Assembly (NCBI RefSeq): GCF_900091455.1
Contig: NZ_LT607412.1
Location: forward strand, 124,001-188,000
Origin: Micromonospora coriariae
Lineage (GTDB): Bacteria; Actinomycetota; Actinomycetes; Mycobacteriales; Micromonosporaceae
Reading direction: 5' to 3'
DNA length: 64,000 nt
Below are positions 25,563 to 33,303 of this stretch, piece by piece (within the stretch, counting starts at the first letter, position 1; each line of letters opens with the position of its first letter). A program made the position numbers and the translations under genes. Below the pieces are notes generated by a model. It made no database searches, had not been told where the DNA came from, and saw only the letters and a list, made by a program, of their open reading frames with translations.

Positions 25563-26111
25563 ACACCAGTAGCCTGAGACAACGAACGGCAAGATCGTCT
25601 AGCCGGACGTGTCACGGATCAAGTGACAGCGATCCGTGACGCATCTGGAGCCCGACAGACGCTCGCTCTGTCCGGACTCGGGACCTGCGTGACACATCGG
25701 TATCAGGACCTGCGTGAGATCTGCAGGGGGCTGGCGAGCAAGAGCGGCCTGAACGCCACTGCAAACACGGGTGCCCGGAAGGCAGGCGCGCAGACACAAT
25801 CACTCGGTGTTGTACTTCCCTGCCGTACGGCGAGCAGGCCGAGGCGGAGCTTCGACCCTCCTCGGGGGGGATGCGGTCTCAAGTTGTCGACTGCTGTCAG
25901 TTGGTGGCGGCCCACGTCGGCGAGCAGGTGCCGGGCGTCGTCGGTTCCGGTTCGGAGTCGACCCGCGTCGACGCTCGAGCTGCCTTCTCGCTGCCTCGTC
26001 GCCCGACGCCTCGCTTACAAGCTCTGCACCTCGCATCCGTACGTGTCCGGAGGCAACTGCACGTTCAGAGCTTCGTCCCTGCCACCGGCGGCCTCGACCT
26101 GTTCCTGGCAG
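25563..26111. other. Gene-poor stretch
   Basis: After the hairpin at 25611 no coding frame is convincing. A 12-base direct repeat GGACCTGCGTGA occurs at 25681 and 25706. Nothing else is seen. Confidence 0.4.
25611..25640. terminator. Hairpin after the 149-residue hypothetical gene
   Basis: GTCACGGATC and GATCCGTGAC form a perfect 10-base stem around a 10-base loop, 49 bases after the stop. There is no U-run, as is common in high-GC actinomycetes, so intrinsic termination is likely but not certain. Confidence 0.5.
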
Positions 26112-26483
26112 TCATCTGGCCATCCGGATCGGCGCGGCCACCAGCACGGCGCAATCGATGATGGCCAGCAGGACCCGCAGCTTGCGTAGGCCGCGCCACC
26201 ACGGCACCAGCCAGAGCAACAGCCACACCGCGGCGGAAAGGACCGCGTGCTCACCCAACATGCCGAGGGTGACTTCCTCGCAGCGATTGTCGCCCAAGGC
26301 CGACTCGCAGAGCGCCGGTGTCCGGTCGAAGGCGCCCCCGACCAGCACGACCATCCCCACAGCGCCAGCCATCACCGGAGCGACAACGAGCGTGATCAGC
26401 GGCGTCAGCAGCCACCCGGCAAGATCACGATGCCGATCCAACCGGCCGGTGTGAGCCAACTCAGGGACACTGGCGTCCGGCAT
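26112..26483 (-). CDS. Small membrane protein (hypothetical)
   Basis: The 123-residue protein has three hydrophobic segments: LLTPLITLVVAPVMAGAVGM, HAVLSAAVWLLLWLVPWW and LRVLLAIIDCAVLVAAPIR. A basic N-terminal stretch (TGRLDRHRD) precedes the first. I chose the ATG giving MPDASVPELAHTG; an earlier in-frame start adds a basic extension that looks non-coding. No family is recognised. Lone gene, leftward. Confidence 0.6.
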   Translation of the reverse strand: MPDASVPELAHTGRLDRHRDLAGWLLTPLITLVVAPVMAGAVGMVVLVGGAFDRTPALCESALGDNRCEEVTLGMLGEHAVLSAAVWLLLWLVPWWRGLRKLRVLLAIIDCAVLVAAPIRMAR

Positions 26484-26867
26484 GACGAGCACGATACCTA
26501 CCGATGCACGCTCATGGTTTACCCGCCGGCTGACGCGCCTGCTAGCTGTGCTCTTCCGCAGCGTCACGGCGGTCGCCGGGAGATGCGATTCGCCTCGCTT
26601 ACAACTTCTGGGCGCTACGCCCGGGCGGGTCCGCGCATGTCTTTGACTCGGGCGTGCACTGGCTGGCGACGGTGGCGAAGGGCTCTGGCGTGGCGGGCAA
26701 CGCGCTTCGTTGTCTGGCGGGTCGCCACCGGCGACGAAGTCGGGTTCGTTGTCACCAACTGCGCGAGTACGGTCCGAAGCCGCACACTCGGTGGTCGTGG
26801 TCAGAGCCTCCCCGGCGATCCTTTTCCGAGGAGGCTCTGACCACTGCTGGCGGATAGGTTGGCTATC
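26484..26867. other. Stretch between small membrane protein and subtilisin gene
   Basis: No gene is seen. It contains the strong hairpin at 26797-26844 that follows the subtilisin gene. The rest has no protein-like frame. Confidence 0.4.
26797..26844. terminator. Strong hairpin after the subtilisin gene
   Basis: GTGGTCAGAGCCTCC and GGAGGCTCTGACCAC form a perfect 15-base stem with an 18-base loop, 23 bases after the subtilisin stop. No U-tract. The symmetric stem could terminate from either side. Confidence 0.65.
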
Positions 26868-29800
26868 TCAGAGGCGCGGGTCCTGCTGGACCTTCAGGGC
26901 GTTGAGGATCGGGTCGCCCTCGCCCTTCTCGCGGCGAAGCTCGATCTTCAGATCGCCACCGGCGTGCTCAACGGTGACCATGTTCATGTCCGCGGTCAGC
27001 GCACCCACCTTCGCCTGCACGTCGTGGTCGTAGAGCACGACCTTGCCGTCGGCCAGAACATCGAAGGCACGCTTGCCGGCCTTGATCTTCTCGATCTCCG
27101 CGAAGTCGAGGGCGATCCGGTACTTCCCGGCGGGGGCGTTCTTGAACACGTAGCTGAACGTCTCGCCGGTCCGCTGGGTGCGGAACAGCGCGTCGTCCTC
27201 GGTGCCGGCGATGTCGGCCTTGGTGGCATGCGCCTTGCCGCCGACGTAGCCCCACGGTCGCGAACCGAGTTGTTGGTCGGGCGACCAGATGAAACCGTCG
27301 GCACCGACGTACCCGGATCCGCCCACGTCGACGCCCTTCCAGTAGGCCGAGGTTGCCAGGCGGACCGGCTTGAGCTGGGCCTCGCTCTTGGCGGCGTTCG
27401 ACGCCACGAGTACGTCCGCGACGAGCACGCCGGGCTCGACGTCGGCGTTGTCGGCCGTCGCCGTGACCGTGGTGGCCTCGCCGGCCGCGAGCGTGACCGT
27501 GCCGGTTGCGGCCGCGCCCGTGAGGGTCAGCCACGGAAGGTCGGCGGCCTCGTGCCCGCCGTCGCTGGTGCGTTTCTGCTCGCTGAGCCGCACCTCGAGC
27601 GGGGCGGAGCCGGTGTTGGTGACGGTCACGTCGGCCGTCGCCTTCTGGTCCTTGTCGAGGAGCCAGTCGAAGGCACCTCCGGTGACGGTGGCGACGCCCG
27701 TGGTCAGCGCCGTGTCGACCACCTCGGCCTGATCCTTCTTGGCGATGGTCACGGGGTGACTGGCGGTGACGTAGTTCGGCGCCGACACCTCCACGGTGTT
27801 CTCGCCGACCAGCGCCTGGGCCTTCCACCGGCCCTTGGCGTCGGCGGTGATGACCCGCTCACCGTTCGGCCCCTTGAGCGTGACGATCGCGCCCTCGATC
27901 GGCTTGCCGTCGTTCTTGTCGGTGACCGTGCCCTCGATCGTGCCCGCGGCCGGGAGGGTGTACTCCAGCCCCAGGCCGGCCTTCAGGACGGGTTGGTTGA
28001 AGGAGTGCTGGCTCGCGGGGTTGCGCGTCAGGCTCTCCACGCCGACCGTCGCCGACGACCCTCGGGTGAGGGGGTTGTCGCCGCCGACGCCGTCGCCGTA
28101 CCCGATCTGGATCCGTCCGTCGGCGATCAGGGTGACCGAGAAGCTCACGCGAGCCGTCTGGTCGCTGTAGAAGGTGGCGTTGCGCCACTCGATGACCTCA
28201 GCGGCCAGGCCGTCCACCTCGGTGGTGCCGAAGTAGATGCCCGCCTGGTCGTCGACGACCAGGTCGTCCCAGAGCGGATAGATCGCGTCGAACGCGTACG
28301 GCGACGGCAGCTCCGTGTTGCCCCCCACGGCACTGGCCTGATCGAAGATCAGCTGGCCGTTCGTCGTCACGCACACGCCGTCCCAGGCCGTGTCGTAGAA
28401 CGGGAACAGGAAGCTGGTGTCGAACCACAGCACGCCGCAGACGTCATCGCCGTGCCACCCGGACTCCTGCGCGCCCTGGCGGTAGAGCCCGTCGGTCACC
28501 TTCATCGTGTACGAACGACCGGCGGGGGCCACCGGCACGGGGCCCGGCTCCGGTTGCTCGGGCTGGGGCTCCGGCTCCGCCGTTTCTGCGCGCGGGTCGA
28601 GCGTCACCCGCAGCGCGGCGATGGTCGGGGCCTTCAGGCCCTTCGAGCCGCGCAGCTCCACTGTCAGCGGACCGCCCTCGTGCTTCACGACGGCGGTGCG
28701 CCAGTCGGCGGCGTTCGGCCCCACGGCCGCGGCCGCGTCGTACGCGTAGTCGGTCAGCGTGCCGTCCACGAGGACGTCGAACACCCGCTTGCCCTTGGCC
28801 ACCTTCTCGATCTCGGCGAACCCGAGATCGATCGCGTAGGTGCCCTTGGGTGCGTCAGGGAAGCGGTAGAACAGCTGCTTGTCCGCCGTGGTGCGCTGCG
28901 ACTGGAACAGGGCGTCGTCCGTCGTCCGTTCGATCCCGGACTCCGTGGAGGCGACCTTCGTCTTCCCCTCGTAGCCCCACTTTCCGTTGCCGGAGGCCTG
29001 GTCGGCGGACCAGGTGAAGCCGGAGCCGTCGGTGACCTTTGAGCCGCCGGCGTTGACGCCGACCTGGTACTTCGTGGTCGTGAGCGTCACCGGGACGTAG
29101 GTCTTGGACTGGCGTCCGGTGTCGGACCGCACCACGATGTTCGCGCCGAGGACTCCGGGCTTGGCGTCCTTCGAGGAGAGCGAGACCTTGACGGTCGTCG
29201 ACTGACCCGGGGCGAGGGTGCCGCCGGTCGAGGAGAGCGACAGCCACGGCAGGTCGGTGAGCAGGTCGTCCTCGACGTCGACCAGCACGATGTCGTCGGC
29301 GACCTGGTCGGCCGCCCACAGCGCGCCGGTCGAGTCGGTTTCGAGGCCGCCGCCCTGGGTCGCCTTCTGGCCCGGGAACCACCACGCGTTGACCAGCGAG
29401 CAGTCGACGGGGTCGATCTGCAGCAGGCGGGTGGGCCGGTTCGAGGTGAGGTCGGTGTACCAGATGGTGTTGGACGCCTGGTTGTAGGCCAGGCCCATCA
29501 CCTCGGGCAGCGGTGGCGCGCAGAACGACAGCAGTGCGCCCGCGTTGTCGTGCGAGGTCCCGGCGACGGTGCCGATCATGCCGTTCGCCCGGCCGCCGAC
29601 GTAGAACACGTCCTCGGTCGGGTTGTAGGCCAGTCCGGTCAGCTGCAGCGTGGACCAGTCACCCTTGATCTGCCGGGTCTCCTTCCCGGTCTTGCGGTCG
29701 AAGCAGTGGATGTAGCTGGCCGGGCTGTCCTCCATCTGGCACATGTCCCCGGTCTTGGTGTCGAGCGCCATGTCGAACGCCCGGTACGCGGGGTTCCACG

Positions 29801-32800
29801 CCGCGTCGAAGACCTTCCCGGTCGGCTTGCCCGTCACCGTGTAGGCGGTGTTGGTCCGCGCGATGTAGTCGTGGACCCAGACGTCGCCGTCGTACCCGAT
29901 GCCGGTGGGCTCCTTCTCCGCGATCGTGCCCGGGATGGGGATCCGGGTGATGACGTCCCCGCCGGAGGTCGGGCCGACCTTGGCGGCCGCCTGTACTTCC
30001 GCCTTGGTCGCGGTCGCGGCCTTGCCGTCGGCGTTCGACGGCTTCATGCCGCTGGCACCGGCCTTCCATGCGGCGAGGTCGATCGTGCTGGCCGCGCCCT
30101 TTCCGGTGCGCGTTGTGGCGCCGGCGGCGTCGAGCTCGGGGTGGCGCGCGGCCTCGCCCAGGTTGTACGTCAGCGGCGCCGAACCGGTGTTGGTCAGCGT
30201 GAGCGTGCCGACGCCCTTCTGGTCGGTGCCCAGCACTGCGTCGAGGCCGTCGGCCTTCAGGCCGGCGATACCCGTGGTCAGCCGTGCGTCGATCTTGGCG
30301 TTCGCGTAGAGCTTGTCGAGGGAGAAGGGGTGCGCCGCGGTCGTGTAGTTCGGCGCCTCGACGGTCATGGTGTAGTCGGCGACCGGGAGCTGGCGATGCA
30401 CGATGCCCGTCCCGTTGGTCGTGACGCTCTCGACGAGGCCGTCCTTGTCGGTGAACGACACCTTGGCCCCGGACACCGGCAGCCCGTCGTTCTTGTCGAC
30501 GACGGTCGCGTCGAGGTAACCCCAGTCGGGAAGGTCGTAGGTGACGATCATCCCGTCATGCAGCACCGGGGCGCCGTCGGAGAACCGGATGCCGTCGATG
30601 CCGGCCCAGCCCTGGATGCCGGTGATGGTCTTGGCGCCGGCGGTCACCGGGTCGTCGGTGCCGATGCCGTCGCCGTACCCGAAGATGATCTTGCCCGAGC
30701 GGGTGAGCGCGGCCGAGAAGTTGACCGGCTCCGTGTACTCCGACCGGATCGGGTAGGCCCAGATCTTGGCGTTGCGGAACTCGACGACGAACGCGTCCTC
30801 GCCGTCGACCTTGGTGGCCGCGGTGAAGACGCCGCCGCCGGGGGCGAACTCGACGGGGGTCTGGACGTAGAACGGGAAGACGCCCGCACCGCCGCTGCCC
30901 GGTCCGGTGCCCTCGTCCGGGGTGATCACGCCACGAAGGCTGATGCCGAGGGTGTCGTGGCTGCCGTTGTAGAGCGCGATCGGGAACGGCAGCTTCACCG
31001 TTGCCCACACGCCGCTGGGGAACGCGACCGGGTCGGTGCCGCGCAGGTACTCGCCGTCGGAGACGGCGCAGCTGTAGCCGCCCTTGTCGACGACGAGCCC
31101 GACCGGGATCTCGCGCGACTCGTTCTGCGCGCCGACGGTCAGCGGGACCGTCGTGGGCGAGAAGCAGGCGTTGGGCTTGATGTTCAGCGTGTACCCGCCC
31201 TCGGGGACAGCGCTGATCGTGAACGCGCCGTTGGCATCCGTGCGTACCGGCTTCAGCGGCGTGTCCTTGACGGATACGTCGGCGTTCGGGACGGGCCGCT
31301 TCTTGTCGTCGACGACCCGGCCGCTGATGTCGTGCTTCGCGGCGGCCGTGAGCGGCAGCTTGACGGAGGTGTCCTGGCCGAGGGAGATCGTGACGTTGGC
31401 GGTCGCGGTCAGGTAGCCGAAGACCTTGGTGCTGAGCTGGTAGTCGCCGACCGGGAGGTTCGTGGTGAACCGGCCGTCCTTGTCGGTTCCGATCGACCGG
31501 CTGAACGGCCCGCTGATCGTCACCTCGGCGGCGGGGACCGCAGCGCCGTCGGCCGTGACGACACCGGTGAGGGTGCCGCCCTGCCGGGGCGCGAGCTCGA
31601 GCAGGCGGACGAGGTCGAGCCGGCCCTCGCCGTACTTGTTGTTGATCTCGGCGGTGCCGCCGCACTCGGTGTCGTCGACGTCGACGGCCGACTCGCCGAG
31701 CAGGCGTCGAGTCTGGTCGACCTGCCCGATGAGGGTCGGGTCGTAGCTCCACAGCGCCGCGACGGCGCCCGCGACGTGGGGTGCCGCCATCGAGGTGCCG
31801 GACATCTCGGTGTAGCTGTTGTTCGGGTAGGACGACAGGACGCCGACTCCCGGAGCGGAGATCTCGGGCTTGATCCGGCCGCCCTCACCCTCGCCCTTGC
31901 GGGAGAACGACGCGAGCGTGCCGTCCGACGCGTAGGCGCCCACGGAGTAGGCGCTCTCGGCGGAGCCCGGCGAGGAGACGGTGTCGCAGGCCGCGTACGG
32001 GCTGGTGTTGCCCGAGGACCAGACGCTGAAGATGCCCGCGGCGCTCCAGGCCTCGTCGATGGCCTGGAAGAAGTCGTCGAAGGCGTGCTCGACGGTCTGG
32101 CCCCACGAGTTGTTGATGACGTGCGGGCGCTTGGAGGGATCCGGGTTGTTGCCCTGCACGTCGGTCGGGGCGAGTAGCCACCAGCCCGACCGGAGCAGTG
32201 ATTCGACGCCGGTGCTGTCGCAGCAGCCGTTCGTCGCGATCCACTGCGCGTCCGGGGCGACGCCGACGTGGTTGGTGCCGTCGTCGCCGACCATGGTGCC
32301 CATGGTGTGCGTGCCGTGTCCGTTGTCGTCGCACGGTGCTCCCGTGCACGTGCCCCGGGTGGCCATCCAGTTGTAGTTGTGGTCGACGGTGCCGTCGGGC
32401 TTCGTGCCGCGGTACTGGTGCATCAGAGCGGGGTGGTCGAACTGGACGCCCGAGTCGAGGTTGGACACGGTGATGCCCGCGCCGGTGGCGCCCATGGCCC
32501 ACGCCTCGGGGGCGTGGATGGCGTCCAGACCCCACGTGGTGGCGCCCTCCTCGGCGGCGGCCTTGGGGGCGGCGGGGCGGGCAGCCTGGTCGGCGGGGAC
32601 CTTCTCGTCGACGGGATCGACCAGCGCGACCTGCGGTGTCGCGTGGATCTCGGCGACCTGCACCTTCGAGGCCACGGTGAGGGCGAGCTTCTCGGTGCCC
32701 CCCTTGACGAGCACAGTGTTGGCGATCGGGTAGGAGGTGTACTTGACGCCTGCCCGGTCCAGTTCGGTGGAGACCGATGCCAGGGAGTTCTTCGCCGCTG

Positions 32801-33056
32801 CGATCAGCGCGTCGTGGACGAACTGACCACGAGCGGTCCAGTCGGTGATCTTCTTCGCCGGGCCGAGGTCGGCCTTGGTGTCGAACGTGATCCAGAAGTC
32901 GGAAGCCGGCTCCGTGCGGAAGCGGTCCTTCAGGTTCGACGCGATCTTCTTGTCGGCAGCGCCGGGATCCGGCTCAGCGGCGGACGCCGGCGGTGGCTGG
33001 ATCATGCTCAGGCCGACCGCTACGGCCAGCGAAGCCGCGAGGGCTTTGAGTCTCAT
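26868..33056 (-). CDS. Giant secreted S8 (subtilisin-like) protease with malectin and carboxypeptidase-regulatory-like domains
   Basis: The 2062-residue precursor has a Sec signal peptide (residues 1-27, ending ASAA), an I9-type propeptide to ~150, and a subtilisin domain with Asp201 (SNLDSGV), His247 (NGHGTH) and Ser422 (GTSMAAPHVAG). After it come at least two carboxypeptidase-regulatory-like beta domains (~500-650), and another near 880-950 (YLDATVVDKNDGLPVSGA). A propeller-like region follows (VGGRANGMIGTVAG). Two malectin-like domains end the repeats, one in the middle (GVNAGGSKVTDGSGFTWS) and one at the C terminus (GVDVGGSGYVGADGFIWS). A second copy of the KNDG-type beta domain sits between them. 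No cell-wall anchor is visible, so it should be released. Start has AAGGA upstream. Confidence 0.92.
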   Translation of the reverse strand: MRLKALAASLAVAVGLSMIQPPPASAAEPDPGAADKKIASNLKDRFRTEPASDFWITFDTKADLGPAKKITDWTARGQFVHDALIAAAKNSLASVSTELDRAGVKYTSYPIANTVLVKGGTEKLALTVASKVQVAEIHATPQVALVDPVDEKVPADQAARPAAPKAAAEEGATTWGLDAIHAPEAWAMGATGAGITVSNLDSGVQFDHPALMHQYRGTKPDGTVDHNYNWMATRGTCTGAPCDDNGHGTHTMGTMVGDDGTNHVGVAPDAQWIATNGCCDSTGVESLLRSGWWLLAPTDVQGNNPDPSKRPHVINNSWGQTVEHAFDDFFQAIDEAWSAAGIFSVWSSGNTSPYAACDTVSSPGSAESAYSVGAYASDGTLASFSRKGEGEGGRIKPEISAPGVGVLSSYPNNSYTEMSGTSMAAPHVAGAVAALWSYDPTLIGQVDQTRRLLGESAVDVDDTECGGTAEINNKYGEGRLDLVRLLELAPRQGGTLTGVVTADGAAVPAAEVTISGPFSRSIGTDKDGRFTTNLPVGDYQLSTKVFGYLTATANVTISLGQDTSVKLPLTAAAKHDISGRVVDDKKRPVPNADVSVKDTPLKPVRTDANGAFTISAVPEGGYTLNIKPNACFSPTTVPLTVGAQNESREIPVGLVVDKGGYSCAVSDGEYLRGTDPVAFPSGVWATVKLPFPIALYNGSHDTLGISLRGVITPDEGTGPGSGGAGVFPFYVQTPVEFAPGGGVFTAATKVDGEDAFVVEFRNAKIWAYPIRSEYTEPVNFSAALTRSGKIIFGYGDGIGTDDPVTAGAKTITGIQGWAGIDGIRFSDGAPVLHDGMIVTYDLPDWGYLDATVVDKNDGLPVSGAKVSFTDKDGLVESVTTNGTGIVHRQLPVADYTMTVEAPNYTTAAHPFSLDKLYANAKIDARLTTGIAGLKADGLDAVLGTDQKGVGTLTLTNTGSAPLTYNLGEAARHPELDAAGATTRTGKGAASTIDLAAWKAGASGMKPSNADGKAATATKAEVQAAAKVGPTSGGDVITRIPIPGTIAEKEPTGIGYDGDVWVHDYIARTNTAYTVTGKPTGKVFDAAWNPAYRAFDMALDTKTGDMCQMEDSPASYIHCFDRKTGKETRQIKGDWSTLQLTGLAYNPTEDVFYVGGRANGMIGTVAGTSHDNAGALLSFCAPPLPEVMGLAYNQASNTIWYTDLTSNRPTRLLQIDPVDCSLVNAWWFPGQKATQGGGLETDSTGALWAADQVADDIVLVDVEDDLLTDLPWLSLSSTGGTLAPGQSTTVKVSLSSKDAKPGVLGANIVVRSDTGRQSKTYVPVTLTTTKYQVGVNAGGSKVTDGSGFTWSADQASGNGKWGYEGKTKVASTESGIERTTDDALFQSQRTTADKQLFYRFPDAPKGTYAIDLGFAEIEKVAKGKRVFDVLVDGTLTDYAYDAAAAVGPNAADWRTAVVKHEGGPLTVELRGSKGLKAPTIAALRVTLDPRAETAEPEPQPEQPEPGPVPVAPAGRSYTMKVTDGLYRQGAQESGWHGDDVCGVLWFDTSFLFPFYDTAWDGVCVTTNGQLIFDQASAVGGNTELPSPYAFDAIYPLWDDLVVDDQAGIYFGTTEVDGLAAEVIEWRNATFYSDQTARVSFSVTLIADGRIQIGYGDGVGGDNPLTRGSSATVGVESLTRNPASQHSFNQPVLKAGLGLEYTLPAAGTIEGTVTDKNDGKPIEGAIVTLKGPNGERVITADAKGRWKAQALVGENTVEVSAPNYVTASHPVTIAKKDQAEVVDTALTTGVATVTGGAFDWLLDKDQKATADVTVTNTGSAPLEVRLSEQKRTSDGGHEAADLPWLTLTGAAATGTVTLAAGEATTVTATADNADVEPGVLVADVLVASNAAKSEAQLKPVRLATSAYWKGVDVGGSGYVGADGFIWSPDQQLGSRPWGYVGGKAHATKADIAGTEDDALFRTQRTGETFSYVFKNAPAGKYRIALDFAEIEKIKAGKRAFDVLADGKVVLYDHDVQAKVGALTADMNMVTVEHAGGDLKIELRREKGEGDPILNALKVQQDPRL

Positions 33057-33070
33057 AAGGGTCCTTTGAC

Positions 33071-33223
33071 CTACAGGGGTTGATAGGGGTCGTGGTTCTT
33101 GTGGCCGTCGGCACCGTCGGCGCCGTCGGCGTCGCGCGCGCTGCCGGGTGGCTCGCGGGGCAGCTCGGGTGGTGGCGGGTGCTCGATGGCGGCGTCGTCA
33201 CGCGCGACAGGTCGCTCAGGCAT
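33071..33223 (-). CDS. Candidate 50-residue Pro/Asp/Gly-rich protein upstream of the subtilisin gene
   Basis: An ATG preceded by AGGGCGATGC opens a 50-codon frame ending 14 bases before the subtilisin start. The product begins MPERPVARDDAAIEHPPPPE and carries three ADG repeats (residues 32-40) before HKNHDPYQPL. No Cys, one Ser, no signal peptide. The short distance and same strand suggest one transcript. It could be a small chaperone-like or inhibitor-like partner, a leader peptide, or chance coding in GC-rich DNA. No family is recognised. Confidence 0.4.
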   Translation of the reverse strand: MPERPVARDDAAIEHPPPPELPREPPGSARDADGADGADGHKNHDPYQPL

Positions 33224-33303
33224 GCATCGCCCTAGGGCTATGGATCATGCAGTCATGCTCGGGGGGACGAGTGTCCGTCGCTATCCAGCGGATACGTCAA
33301 TAT

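Noticed and set aside
25681..25717. Direct repeat as the start of a CRISPR array
   Set aside because: Only two copies of 12 bases with no regular spacers; no cas genes in the window.
26859..33083. Long rightward open frames antisense to the subtilisin gene (up to 875 codons)
   Set aside because: They mirror the codon pattern of the real gene, have no domains or ribosome sites, and arise from high third-position GC.
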